Positions 46,612 through 59,441 of a stretch of 64,000 nt of DNA are shown piece by piece (the first letter of the stretch is position 1; each line of letters starts with the position of its first letter). The notes under the pieces are model-generated. The model ran no database searches. It was not told the DNA's origin and worked only from the letters and a program-made list of their open reading frames with translations. The position numbers and the translations under genes were made by a program. Origin of the DNA: Vermamoeba vermiformis (lineage: Eukaryota > Tubulinea > Echinamoebida); contig JBEWZL010000260.1 of the NCBI GenBank assembly GCA_045837725.1, forward strand, positions 310,001 to 374,000, given 5' to 3'.

Positions 46612-49600
46612 TTATTGCTGGTTTGCTTGCATTTCTTTTAACCTGCGCCGTTCTTGATTAGCTTTGTATCTTTCGTCTTTAGCCTTGAGATTCGCTTCAC
46701 GCTTTTGTCGTGCGATTTCGCGGTTTAATTCTCTTTCTTCGGGCGATCTATTAATCTTGTTCCAATGGACCGAGTATTTCTTGAATTTCCTAGAACTTTG
46801 ATAAACTGCTAATAAGTTCTTGTATTCTACTTCAGTGACTCGTTCCTTGATAAACTTGAAAAATTTGTTGTTCGGATCCAACATCTTAATTCGCATGTCT
46901 TGCTTGGCTTGCTAAATAAGGCAATAAAGTTAGAATACTATGATTATATATTGCTCTACGTACTGATAATGTGTAACCGAATCCTTCGCCAACTAATCTA
47001 TTATACACGAAGAAAAAGCTTCGCCAACTGTTGTCCGCAGAAAAAATAGCACCGTTGAAATTTCGCGATTCCGGAGTGATCTCCGAGTTCCTCGCAATAA
47101 TTTCCTCGTTACTTTGCTGTGGCTCCTGATGTTGCTTAGCCTCCGAGGTCGGAGCGTTATCATTTTCGTTTTCGTCGTTGGCGTCGTCCAGCATCCACAC
47201 CTCGTCAAAATCTTCCTTATCAAAAACCTCGCCGTAATTACGTTGCAATTGCTCTTGCTCTTTTAATTCTTCTTCAGCAAGTCTAGCTTTATCAGCCTCC
47301 GCTTGTTTTTGACTGCTGAATTGAATGACCGGTCCACCAGTTTGTCGATCAAAAGCTGTCGGCAAGTTATCCAAATCGATGCCTTTTTGTTGAATAATTT
47401 GTCGCTCAGTCAATGTGAAATATTTGTTCAGATTCTTAGGTGGCAATGAATCCCTGTAAAAAAAAGAGTCGTTAGCTCCAGACTTGGGAGACAAAATATG
47501 ACCAAAAATTCTAGAAAGCGAAATCTTTGTAAATATTTATCGCAATGATCGCGTGATTTGATATTGTCACGTGACACTGCCGTCTTCAATAAACTATGGG
47601 GGCAAACTTACCAGGCAGCCACAGAGCGCGAGTCGCTGTACTCTTTCAAGTAATGACGGATCAATTCAGCGATGACAATAACGTCCGATCGATCGAAATT
47701 GACACCACGTGATAGCGGATTGAGCGTTTCCATCCTAAGAAAAAAACGTTTCTTAGAAAAATTGAAATAAAATAAGTTCGCAGGGTTCTAATAATTACCT
47801 TTTCCTCCTATCTTTCTCAAAATTTTGTTTCAGTTCTGAAATTTCAAGAATTTCTTTCCGCGTGATCATTTTCTCTTCAGTGTCGAGCGGCAATTTTTGT
47901 GCGTCAATTTCGTCCCACAATTCTAACGCCTTTGCAGGTCGTTTCATCAACAACGCAGCCTTAATCATCAAATTATAGGTATGTGCATCAGGTCGTTGAT
48001 CTTCTGGCAGTTTTTTCATCGGTTCAAACACAAACTCCCGCATTCTTTGAAACGTGTGTCGTGCTTCACTTCGTTTGACATATTGAGCCAGACCAATCAT
48101 TTGCTCGCACCTCTTTTTCGTTACTTCGCTGCCGTACTCCAGCATTTCTTTCCAAGAAAACAACGCCTGGTATTCTTCGTTAGTTTTTTTTTGACGCGAA
48201 AAAGTCGAGTCGATATTTGCACTTACAGCGTTATAGAATCCACGTTGAGATTGCATAGTAATCAATTCCATCCATACAGTTGAAGGAATCTTCGCCTTTC
48301 CTAATAAGGAAATATCGTGTTAAAATCATTTGCTCGCTCAAATTGGGATCCGTTGTTTGGATCCGTTGTAACTTACGTTTTTTCAATGAATGCACAAACT
48401 CTTCTACGTATTTAACATCAGGCAATGAGCGAATGACGCTAAGGTAGATCTCATCCATGTACTTGAAATTTCTCGTTTCAGCCATTTTCACGACATCGTT
48501 CACGACGTCCATTGGCGGACGAACATTTCTGAAGGACAAAAAGATTGCTTTCCAGACCTTGACTTCTTCTTTCTCCGTTACGGATCCAGGGTGCTTTAAG
48601 AGGACGTCTAACAAGTTAATCGCCTATTGTCAATAATTAGGACCATGAACTGTGATTTAATTTTCGTGGATCGGATCTACCTTGAAAGTATCGCCGTTTA
48701 AACAGTGCATGAAGATCAAATTGTAAATAATATCGATATTATAGTCTGAGAGTTGAATTTTATCGACGAGAACTGCTGCCAAGTCCTTTTTGCCAGCAGC
48801 CGCATAACCCCTGATGACGACCAAAAATTAGCAAAGTCACAAGCTTCTACGGATCTATTTAAGCCATAATACGACAAGAGATGTCAATGATAATAACATA
48901 TATTAATATGAACGTACCTGGCCATTAAGGAGTAGGTCAGCGGTGTCGGCTTTATACCCTTGCTGAACATCTCTTGGAAAGTCATATTCATGAACTCGTA
49001 TTTTTGTTGGTACAATCCGAGTCTTAGTACTTCATAATACAAACTCTCCGTAATAGTAATTCCTAATTAGGAAATATTAGAACAGATCTCTTGCCGATAT
49101 TCAAGCCATACCAATCCTTTCTAATTGTTGCAAAAGCTCTAATACGTGATCCATACGTCCACGCCATAAAAATATTTTTAATAGCACTAATGCTGCTTCT
49201 TTTCGCGCCAATTTTCTTTGCTTAATGGCCAGGTCGGCGAGTTCAATAATTTCCTTGTCATATTTTACATTCCTATATATTATATTATTAATATGGTCCA
49301 TAATATTTAGCGTACTATTGACGTACTCTACTTCAATCTCGCCGAGTTTGGTTAATAATTTCATTAGATGCACTTTCATCGTGGTTTCACTCAACAGCTC
49401 GATGAATAATTTCTTAATAACATCAAATTGCTTTGATTGAGAACATAATTCGACGAGTCGGGCCTGTGTAGCTATAATACAAGGTTTTATTAACGAGTTA
49501 TTAAAAAGATCAGATCCGAACATTTTTGTATCAAGTAATTAATTATTTTAATGGCGGGTATTATTTTAGTATATGATATTTATACTGTCTAAAAGAATTA

Positions 49601-49877
49601 ATATTATATTTTGAATTTTTGTAAATTATTTTCATTCCGTGATCTTACTTGGTGAAGACAACGTCAACAAATCAGTCTGCTCGTCGGTTAATAAATTAAC
49701 TGGCTTATTATCCTTTGATTTTTCCGGTGATGAAGCATCAGCTCTCGCAGATTTGACTTTTGTCGTGTAACTTCTCGACTGTAGAACGCGAGATCGGACT
49801 GCAAATAGCGTGCCATGTGTAGTTGTCCTCGCTTTAGTAACAACAGCGCTACAGCGCCTAAGTAGCGAGGATAACAT
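46612..49877 (-). CDS. Mitochondrial pentatricopeptide-repeat (PPR) protein
   Basis: The first exon is a classic mitochondrial presequence (MLSSLLRRCSAVVTKART). An intron from about 49642 to 49472 joins in phase to helical repeats. PPR-type units of about 35 residues are seen, for example ITESLYYEVLRLGLYQQKY, PTPLTYSLMARGYAAAGKKD, and PDAHTYNLMIKAALLMKRPA followed by KALELWDEI. The PPR part ends at KDRRKR near 47799. A GTAATT donor there pairs with an acceptor right before ATGGAAACG at 47733 and keeps the frame, so the next exons (acidic linker, then a Lys/Arg/Glu-rich helical tail to 46612) are probably the C-terminus of the same protein. If that splice is not used, 46612-47733 would be a separate unknown gene. 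PPR proteins bind organellar RNA one base per repeat and act in its processing or translation. Confidence 0.78.
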
Positions 49878-49995
49878 CTGTTGTTTTCAGATCCAAACAA
49901 TTAATTTTATGAAAACGATTACTCGAATGTAGAAGGCGGAATAAATTGAAATTGTAATGTTTTATATTGAATCGGTTATATACAAATAAATATTT

Positions 49996-52886
49996 TTAAT
50001 GCATGAGTATGCTTGCAATGGCGAGGACGACAAAGGCAAGAGAGTTGATGAGAACGGATCCACTGCTGGTAACTTGATTGTTAACCTAAAAAGGGCAAAA
50101 CCGTTAGAAATTTGTCTCTTATATTACGGTAATATATATATGTATAAAAGTCTTTAGCCATTCGCCTCTGAATACTCCATCATTCAAACGTTAGCAGCAC
50201 TTGATCAACTTTTTTTCGTACCGATTCAGGAGTAGCAGTAACAGGCGTTATAACAACAGTAACAGGTGTTTGTTCGACTATTGGAGACGCAACGGGAACG
50301 ACTGCTATAGGGGGAGTACTTACAATAGGAGTACTGGCAGTGGGTGCGAGTTCAGTAATGGGTGTTTGCGTAGTAACGGGTGGACTTTGTTCGATGACTG
50401 GAGTAGCAGTGCAAGTAAGACCGCATTTGTTAGAGTCTACAATCTTGAAGACCGCCTAAGAAAATTAAAACGTTAGATTGATCTGATCCGGATTTGGATT
50501 TTCGATTTTGATACTTACGTCTTTAGCCAAGATGTACATATCGTCGTTGCGATCCTGACCGAAGCTGAAGACAATATCAAGAGTTCTGCAAGCCTTAGGA
50601 GAGCTAGAAGCGCACTTGGTGCTGACTTTGTACATGTTCCAAACGTCAGATCCGTCAGCGACTTCTTTGCCTTGCAGAAGAACACCAAAGTAATCAGCGA
50701 AGAGGTAAGTGCCTTGCAAGCAAGGGTTCACCGATGAGCGATAGACGTAGCCACCGATAACGCAAGCAGGGTCAATAAAAGTTCTGTAATAGGCCATAGT
50801 AGGAGGCACGCGATCAGGAATGTCAGGCTTGTCAGTGCGATGCACTTCCACTCCTTCGTAGCGAGACCAGCCGTAGTTACCACCCTTTTGAATAATATCC
50901 ACTTCTTCTACAACCTACAGCACAGCATTAATTAACGGTTCCAAACGATGACCAGATCTTGCGATAATCGAGTAAAAGTTCTAATTTTGAATATCGTATT
51001 AAAGTACTTACCGCACCACCAACGTCACCGACCCACATCTTGCCAGTAACCTTATCAAACGAGAATCTGTAAGGGTTTCTCAAACCATAGGCCCAGATCT
51101 CCCCCAGAGCATCAGCTTGGTTGACGAACGGGTTATCAGAAGGAATAGCGTATTGTTTGCCTAGCATATATATTAGATATATAATGCTATATGAATAATA
51201 GTCAGCGAATACTTACCGTTTTGTTTGTTGTTGACGTCAATACGCAAAACTTTGCCGAGAAGGCTCTTGAGGTTTTGAGAAGAATAAAAAGGATCGTCTT
51301 GATAGCCACCATCACCAGTAGTAGTGTAGAGGTAACCGTCTTCAGGACCGAAATGCACATCTCCTCCGTTGTGGTTGGCGTAAGGGTGAGGATACTCTAA
51401 GATTCTGCGGACAGCGGTAGGAACAGCAGTGTTGGCTCTAAATAGCATAATATGATTAATTTACTATCATTATCATACTAATCCTACTATATTTTTGTAA
51501 CTTACGACCAATCACCATCAACTTTGTACTCTTCAATGATCTGCACGTGCGACAAGTTCTCGCAGTAGCCGTCAGCTTTGCAGTTGCCGTAAGGACATCC
51601 GCGATCACACTTCCATTGGCAGTTAGCGTTGCTAGGAGGGCAAGAATAGACCTAAACAAATTGTAAGATCAGATCTCCGGATCGCGCACTTGGTGTCATT
51701 TTTTCAATCTACGTACCACATAGAACAAGCCGTTAGTCTCGTAGTTGGGGTGGAAATTCAAGCCGTGCATGCCAGTCTCTCCGTTGACAAAAGTCTTGCC
51801 GCTAATATCCAAGAAAGTTCCGGAGATTGTTTGCGTATCTTTATCGTAGATATCGATTGTACCGCTCTACGTATGAAGTTGCATTAATATATATTGCCAT
51901 ATTAACAAAAGTAAGATATTTTCTGATCTTTTTGATTCCGCAAATCATTTCAAATGAGATCCCGTTAAAAACTTACCTGAGTACCGAGGAATAAACGATT
52001 ATCCTTTTCAACAGGAGTGACGGCCATAACGAGGTAAGTCTTAGTATCCAATATTCTTTCAACGCAAACCTAATATCAAGCCATTTAGCGTCAGTTTAAA
52101 TAAATTGCAAATTAGCTAATTACCGTTTCAGTGAAATTACTGTCGGTAATGACAGTCGGTACGAAAGGGGTGCCAGAATAGCAGTATTGGCCAGAGTTAG
52201 TCTTATAAGCGGCGCAGAAAGCATTTTGAGAGGAGTAGAGCTCGTCTAAAAATAAAATTGTTAGGGATCGGATCCAGCAAAGTTATTCCGCTTAATCTTT
52301 ACGTACTCAAAGAGATTGAGCGCTTTTGATCATCGAATGGGTTAGCGTTGATGACTACATTTTGACAAGCGTTCCATAACTTTCCGCAATAATCGGTGCA
52401 AAGAAAAGGGGCTTCACGAACACCGTTGCCAGACTCGGCATCTGTTGCAAAAAGTTAGTCTTAAACTCATACAAACCAGCTTGCTATGCCTACCAAACAG
52501 ATGCGCAGCCCAAGGATCACTAAATAATTATATTAATAAAATTCAACGGAGATTACAGAACACAAATCCGATCCTACCATCTCGAGCAGAGGATCTGTTG
52601 AAGCAGAGTACGGCATTCGCCAGCAGCGACGCCAATATTGGCTAGTTCAGTTTTAATAGTAGCTTCAGTGTCTATAGTGCAGCAACCTGCGTCGTTGTAA
52701 TCAGTGCAGAGTTCGAGTGGTGTCGCGGGCTAGAAGTTAAAACGTTGTTAGCGCTTGATCTGTGTTTTCAGAGTAAGTATTCGGACTTACTTTAGCAGGG
52801 CCATCACCATTGACGCACAGAGGGTGCGTTCTTATCGCACCAATGAGTAGCAGTGAGATGCACAGAGTTAATAAAAACTTCTTCAT
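49996..52886 (-). CDS. Secreted HHIP-like protein (folate-receptor-like plus GSDH domain), GPI-type tail
   Basis: About 12 exons. Signal peptide KKFLLTLCISLLLIGAIRT is followed by a Cys-rich N-terminal domain (LCTDYNDAGCCTIDTEATIK, FLCTDYCGKLWNAC) like the folate-receptor-like module of HHIPL and plant HIPL proteins. Next is a beta-propeller of the glucose/sorbosone dehydrogenase family: GETGMHGLNFHP, an inserted Cys cluster (CPPSNANCQWKCDRGCPYGN), HNGGDVHFGPEDGYLY, TGDGG, GKVLRIDVN, AYGLRNPYRFSFD, WVGDVGG and GGNYGWSRYEG. A Pro/Thr/Val-rich stalk then leads to a hydrophobic tail (LINSLAFVVLAIASIL) of GPI type. The catalytic role in this branch is unknown. It sits on the cell surface and might bind sugars or quinone cofactors. 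Confidence 0.86.
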
Positions 52887-53646
52887 TTTAGTTGTGTCTT
52901 AGTCGTTAGGAAATACAAAATAAAGAGAAATTATCCCAATAAATAGTTTTTTCACCATCGTGCTGCGGAACAGGTGTATTCGAGTATCAAAAAATAAATT
53001 GATTTTCATAGGGAAATTCGTTAAAATTTGACTGAGAGATCCGATAATTAATGTGCGCCGAATCAACGTGACCAAAAAATTGCTTATTATAGCGCCTGCA
53101 AACACTGGGAATGCCGTAGTTGCAGGGTTCAACCAAATTTATGTCTTTTTCATGTGGAATTTAAAAAATTTGTGTCGATCTAATGCGACTGCAGCGTCCG
53201 TAATTAGCCTATTTGTTCGAGACTATTTTGGGCATTTTTTTACCTTATTTTCGGGGTTAATTTCGTTGATAACTTTAATTGGTGCGGATGCTTCCGATTA
53301 CGGCGTAACAGCCACTTTGTGTGATGTCCCTCATGCATTCTCGGCTTGCAAATCCTCAACAGAGTGAATACTAACTATTCTGCACAAATAAAAAGTGTTG
53401 CTCGCTTCTAGAAACATCGAATAATCGATTTTATTTTCCGTTCGAGACATTTTACACCTAACACTCAAAGGAGGATACACAGCAGTAGATTTGTAAATAA
53501 TAAGTTCAAGGCGTTGATATTTATATATATTATAAAAGTAAGCAAAAAAGCATAAGATTTTCGTTCGGATGTCGGTTCAATTAACTCTCAAAATCAACAA
53601 GATTCGTTAACAAACGCTCGATCACGTTGCGATTTTTCGAAAATAT
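52887..53646. other. Divergent intergenic region
   Basis: About 760 bases between the HHIP-like and GH31 genes, probably carrying both promoters. A 104-codon open frame at 53053-53367 has no recognisable feature and atypical composition, so I do not call it a gene. Confidence 0.4.
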
Positions 53647-53746
53647 TATGTCAAGCACTCTGACATTATTTAGAAAATTAACCTTTATTTATTTTCAGGT
53701 AGTTCTCTCGATCCTATTTCTATTCGTAATCCTGCTTTAGTCAACG

Positions 53747-56489
53747 ATGCAGAACTACATGTCAAACCTGCCAATCGACGGCCATCCAGCCCTATTTACG
53801 CTACCAGATAAGGCTGAGCTCAATGACATTCATGTTAAAGTTTTTCCTGATCGACGGACTGGCAAAATTGAAATTTTATTATTTGATCGACGCCAATCAA
53901 GGCTAGCACTGAAATGGCTCGTTGGAAAGCATCAGACAGATACGCCCCAATTTCAGATTAAATATGGCGACAATTTTAAGACGACTAAAGGATTCGACTT
54001 GATCTGGAGGAACACGAGCTTGAAAATTCGTCAAGCAGACACCGAAGGCTTCGATTTCGAGTGGAATTTAATAGACGTGAACACTACTGACGAGTTGGTC
54101 GTGTGCGACGCTTTTGTACTGGCTAGTGGCGTGAATTGGTATGGAGGAGCGGAATTGGTCCGGCAACATTGGCCCATCGAGTCTCTGCACTTAAATACTG
54201 CACCATTGCAAACATGGGATAATGGTCCTTCAGGTATACGGCCTAAACATGCAGATACACGTTTAGTACAATTGTATTTCTAAAATTGGAAATATGTTTA
54301 GGGATCAACACTGTAGTCCAACCAATGTGGACTACTTCAACGGGGGCATCGATAATAGCCGATCCGAAGTACCTTATAAGCATTAGCATGAACGAATACA
54401 ACACTGGTCACGAATTTTCTGGTAAAGTGAGTTGAATTGCCGATTGCGGATCGGAAGCGATTGATTCATTTTTTAACGATAAATTCCGTATAATATGTGC
54501 CGTGGTTGCCATCATCAGTTATTATGAACATTTTCAATGGTGCTAACCATTCCATTGTCAGTCTGCCGCGCCTTACCCTGTTTTCAATCAAAACGATGGC
54601 GATGGTCTATTTTGCCTGAAAATTGTATTCAATGAGAAGAATAAGCCTACATACTCCGCGAAAACGAACGTAAGTAGCTACTCTTATTACTAAAATTCCA
54701 ACTTGATCTGATCACTTTCAATCAAAGCCGATAATTATGAAATATCAAATAGCAGCGTATGATAATCCTATGGAAGCTCAGAAGAAACAATTAGCCGCTC
54801 TAAAAAAGCCGAAAAGCACGCCCGAGGAGTATTTACTCAGATCTCCGATTTGGACCACGTGGGCGAGATACAAGACCGATATCAACCAAAACAAAGTCTT
54901 AGAATTCGCTAAAGAAATTATATCGAACAAATATCCGTATTCAGTTATGGAAATCGATGATAAATGGTCGAGTGCACACGGAGATCTCGAGTTCAACTCC
55001 ACGTTATTTCCGGGTGAGTACGAAGCTATAACTTGTATACGGTGCATTCGTTGCTAACCAATTAACGCTCTTCAGACCCCAAAAAGATGGTGGATCAGCT
55101 CCACGATCTTGGCTTTAAAGTGACTCTTTGGGTGACGCCTTTCGCTGAAGAGACAAGCAAAGCTTACCATGAAGGCCGAGTCAAAGGATATTGGGTCAAA
55201 GATAGTACCGATCCGTCTAAGTCAGTACCAAGCAAGTGGTGGAACGTAAGGATCTAAATGAAAAATTTTCCTTCAGTCTCAGCCACTAACGTAAGCCCTT
55301 AGGGAACATGTTATATTTTGGATGTTACGAATAACGAGGCTGTAGAGTGGTTTGTTAGCAGACTTAAGAAGATGCAAAAGGACATAGGCATTGACGGGTT
55401 CAAGTTCGATGGAGGTAAGTGCCGGCACGAGTCAGATCCTACGTATATTAATATCTATTTATGTAGGCGAGTCCAATTTCCTCGACAGAACGAACAATCC
55501 AGCTGCGTATAGCAATAATGACACGATGTACAATAAGAATTACTACAGCACGAAGTGGGTAGAACTGGCAAACCAATTCGCGTGTGGTGAAGTTCGAACA
55601 GGATATAATTCACAGAATAGCCATCACTTGGTAAGTACATCATGTATATAACAATATTTACTTACTAAGTTCAGATGAGACAATGGGACAAAGCCTCGAT
55701 CTGGGGTCTGGACAATGGACTCGAAAGCGTTTTAACGGGAGCTCTGACTCTCGGAGTGCTTGGGTATCCATTTGTATTGCCCGATATGATTGGTGGAAAT
55801 GACTGGGGCCAACCGTAAGTCCGAGCAAATTAGTTCTTTTTTGTTGGCAAATAGCTGCCTGACACGTGTGTTTAGACCCACAAAAGAACTGATGGTACGA
55901 TGGGCACAAGCCAATGCTTTGTTGCCTTCGATGCAGTTCTCTATCGCACCATGGACATTTGATGCAGAATGTGCGCAACTATGTTTGAAAGCGGTAGAAT
56001 GGCATCAAAAGTACGCGGATCTCATCGTTCAGTTGGCCAAGGAAGCAATGCAGACAGGATGGCCTATTGTCCGTCCTATGTATTGGCTCGCCCCTAATGA
56101 TAAGAAAACGTATACCATTGGTGATCAGTTCGTACTAGGCGACAGAGTGGTGCGTACTTGTTCAATAATAAGATCTCTTTTGGATTTGTGCTAACGTGTC
56201 AAACTTGCAGGTCGTAGCTCCTATAATTAAGCAAGGCCAATTCTTGCGATATGTATATTTACCATTCCCGAACAAGTCGTGGAAAGAAGTTTCATCTGGT
56301 GCGGTGTTCAAAGGAGGCGACTGGCATACCATCACTGCGACATTGGACCACTTGCCTATATTTGAATTAGCTACTGACGAAGACATTAAGAAGTACAACG
56401 ACCAACAGGCTGCGAAGAGCGCTGCATACATTAAGAACCAGAAAGTACCAGATGTGGCTCAAACAGGTGTTTCAAACACTGTATTGTAA
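53747..56489 (+). CDS. Glycoside hydrolase family 31, MYORG-like
   Basis: Alpha-glycosidase of GH31, closest in pattern to MYORG/KIAA1161 and relatives. The N-terminal beta domain includes the hallmark NWYGGAELVRQHWPIE. The barrel shows WTTWARYKTDINQ, VMEIDDKW, VTLWVTPF, the nucleophile block GIDGFKFDGGE, then GVLGYPFVLPDMIGGN, ANALLPSMQFSIAPW and GDRVVVAPII near the C-terminal beta domain. About eight introns join in phase. The catalytic Asp in KFDGG is present. No signal peptide or membrane anchor is visible after this start. An upstream ATG at 53648 can be spliced in phase (46-nt intron, acceptor at 53743) and would add about 19 residues, so the true start may be there. The substrate (alpha-galactoside or glucoside) is not certain. 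Confidence 0.88.
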
Positions 56490-56643
56490 ATAATAACGTC
56501 ACTGCTCATCACGAGTATATTTTAAGATCGAAAATAGAGTAAGCAGAAATTCTTATCTTTGGGAGATCTCGAAAGCCAAAACCTTTTTCGCGGCTGCTCT
56601 CACTTTCGTCGTTCTTGTTACACTAACCCACACAACAAACAAT

Positions 56644-59073
56644 ATGTCGGAGGTAATATTAATAATTGGACGGAAGCTATCGAATGAATCCGATACTAAC
56701 TGTCCGATCTGCATCAGGAGCAATTTCAAAGCAGAGAGGATAACGTTCCCCAAGGAGGAGGAGTGAACATTTTCCAACAAGATACTAAGGAAGAGAAGGG
56801 AGAGGAAGCACGAAACGTACGAGAGATTTGAATAATAATTATTGGATCGAGCTGATAATAATTTTTTATAATTGATAGCGTTTGTTTGTTGGTGTTCTTG
56901 CCGTTACAGACCTTTTGAAAACCACTTTGGGACCGAAAGGACAAGTAAGCATATTTTTCTGGCTTCATTTATTAATTTACAGCGAATAATTTTTCTGCTG
57001 GATTTATTATGACAAAGGCGTATAACAACCAATTTAACTAATACCATGCAGGATAAAATTTTGCAACCCTCCAGTGATGGCGCTCGATTCAATGAACTTC
57101 AAGTTACTAATGACGGTGCTACCATTTTGAAGTCGATTCACGTTTCGAATCCTGCTGCCAAGGTAAGTCTCGACAAACATTTGCAAGCGATCACGAATAT
57201 TCATATAAGGATATTCTACGATCATAAAAATTACTTGTTATCGTTTAACAAGACTGACCGCTCGATCGCAGATCTTGGTCGATATTTCTAAAACACAAGA
57301 CGATGAAGTCGGTGACGGTACTACCAGTGTTTGTGTATTGACTGGTGAGCTCCTCCGTGAAGCCGAGAAGCTTATGTTCCAAAAGATCCACCCTCAAACC
57401 ATCATCGAAGGTAGGTCACATCCGTCAATTTTTCCGTGCTTGTAATACGAGCGAATGTGCTAATATTATCAATATAGGTTGGAGAATGGCCGTCGATGTT
57501 GCTCGCGAGGCTTTGGTCAAGTCTTCTACTGATAACTCTTCAGATAAAGGTACGCAAACACACGTGTTACACGATCTAGATCTGCTTGTATCGAATAGAG
57601 AGTTGGACTTTTGTGGCTTAATATTGCAATAGCATTATTAATATACTAACGGTTCTTCTTAAACAGAAAAATTCAAACAAGATCTGTTGCAGATCGCTCG
57701 TACTACTTTGGGCTCGAAGATTTTGGGCCAGAACTCTACTCACATGGACCACTTCGCCAAGTTGGCCGTCGATGCAGTGATGAGATTGAAGGGCAGCACT
57801 GATTTACAAATGATTCATATTATTAAGAAGGTTGGTGGTTCATTAGAAGATTCATTCTTGGACGAAGGTTTTATTTTGGAGAAGAAGATCGGTGTCGGTC
57901 AACCTAAGCGTATTGAAAACGCTAAGATTTTGTTGGCCAACACTGCTATGGACAGCGATAAAGTCAAGATCTACAGTGCCAAGGTCCAAGTGGATTCGCC
58001 CGCTGAATTGGCTAAGATTGAGAAGGCTGAGCGTGTAAGTTGACTACAAAAGCTATGCTGAATTATTATATACGTGCACTTTATATTATTTATAATAACA
58101 AAATTCATGTAACGGTGATCTAGAAAATTCAATGCCGAATCCGCCTAACAGAATTGTTTCCCTTAGGACCGCATGCTTGCCAAGTGCGAGAAGATTGTCA
58201 ACCATCAAATCAACTGCTTTATCAACAGACAGTTGATCTACAACTTGCCCGAACAATACTTCGCCGACCACGGCGTGATGGCCATTGAACACGCTGACTT
58301 TGAAGGCATTGAGCGTCTCGCCTTTGTCACTGGTGGTGAGATCGTTTCTACCTTCGACAACCCTGAACGTGTCAAGCTCGGTCACTGCAAATTGATTGAA
58401 GAGATTATGATTGGTGAAGACAAGGTTATCAAGTTCAGCGGTGTTGAACGCGGCGAGGCTTGCACTATCGTCTTGCGCGGTGCTACTAAGCACATTTTAG
58501 ACGAAGCTGAGCGATCATTGCACGATGCTTTGTGCGTCTTGACCCAAACCACTAAAGAAACTCGCACCGTGTACGGTGGTGGATGCGTTGAATCGATCAT
58601 GGCCCAAGCTGTCGAAGAGTTGGCCAAGAAAACCCCGGGCAAGAAATTGCTTGCTATTGAAGCCTTTGCTAGGTATGTACCGGTACTACTACATTTTAAC
58701 ATCTACAATGTTGTAGAATGTAATCGAAAAAATAAGATCGGATCGGATCTATCAATCGACTTCAATACTAATGATGTTATACAGAGCTTTGCGTATGATC
58801 CCTACGATTTTGGCTGACAACGCTGGTTACGACAGCTCAGAATTGGTTTCTCAATTGAAGGCTGCCCACTACGAAGGCAAGGTGCACGCTGGTTTGAACA
58901 TGGAGACCGGAGAGATCGGTGATATGGCCAGCATGGGCATTAAGGAGTCTTTGAAGGTTAAGATGCAGATCTTGATGTCTGCCGCTGAAGCCGCTGAAAT
59001 GATTTTGCGTATCGATGAAATTATTAAGGCTCCCGAGAGAAAGCGCCGCCACGATCCTAGATACCCTCACTAA
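56644..59073 (+). CDS. CCT2: CCT2, beta subunit of the TRiC/CCT chaperonin
   Basis: One of eight subunits of the cytosolic chaperonin that folds actin and tubulin with ATP. First exon MSE is joined to [23 protein letters not shown]-site motifs are present: [40 protein letters not shown]. Then [37 protein letters not shown], and [16 protein letters not shown] with [10 protein letters not shown], all diagnostic of the beta subunit. Eight or so short introns (for example near 56959-57049 and 58675-58784) join in phase. The gene reads cleanly and has normal length. AATAAA is near 59132. Confidence 0.95.
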
Positions 59074-59140
59074 ATATGGACCATAAGAAGGCATCGTTAC
59101 AAATACTAAGTTTAATTGTAATTGACTCCGTAATAAAGAG

Positions 59141-59382
59141 TTAATTCCAGCATACAAGCAGATCTTGCAGATCCAGATCGTCAAGTGAAACGATGTCCGG
59201 TGGGTAATTGGCAAGATTTAGTAACCCTAGCAATGCCTATTAACAAAATTTACTAGCGCGAGGACAAGGTTGTCCGCTTGTAATTATGGTGAATTTAGAC
59301 AAAATTTCGCGCGTTTTTTGGTGACGAGACACTTTGCTTATTATTTGAGCCCGCAGCACTTCGTCATTCTTCAAATCGAGTT
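59141..59382 (-). CDS. Possible small gene antisense to the CCT2/membrane-protein gap
   Basis: On the minus strand an exon entering at an acceptor at about 59382 reads DEVLRAQIISKVSRHQKTRE, stays open and, after a 27-nt GT-AG segment (59253-59227), continues as LLNLANYPPDIVSLDDLDLQ to a TAA at 59141-59143. The composition looks like coding, but no in-frame ATG is present, so a first exon must lie further right, overlapping the next gene. A 27-nt intron would be unusually short here. No family recognised. Confidence 0.32.
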
Positions 59383-59441
59383 CTACAGAAAGACAACAAT
59401 ATTTTAAGATATTTATTAACGTATAGCGATCACATCCAGCA

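Noticed and set aside
49377-49523. Separate start MFGSDLF for the PPR gene
   Set aside because: The upstream exon with a mitochondrial presequence joins in phase to an acceptor at about 49471, so the first residues of this frame are intron.
53053-53367. 104-codon frame with hydrophobic parts upstream of the GH31 gene
   Set aside because: It lies in the shared promoter region, has no recognisable family and its composition is unlike nearby genes.
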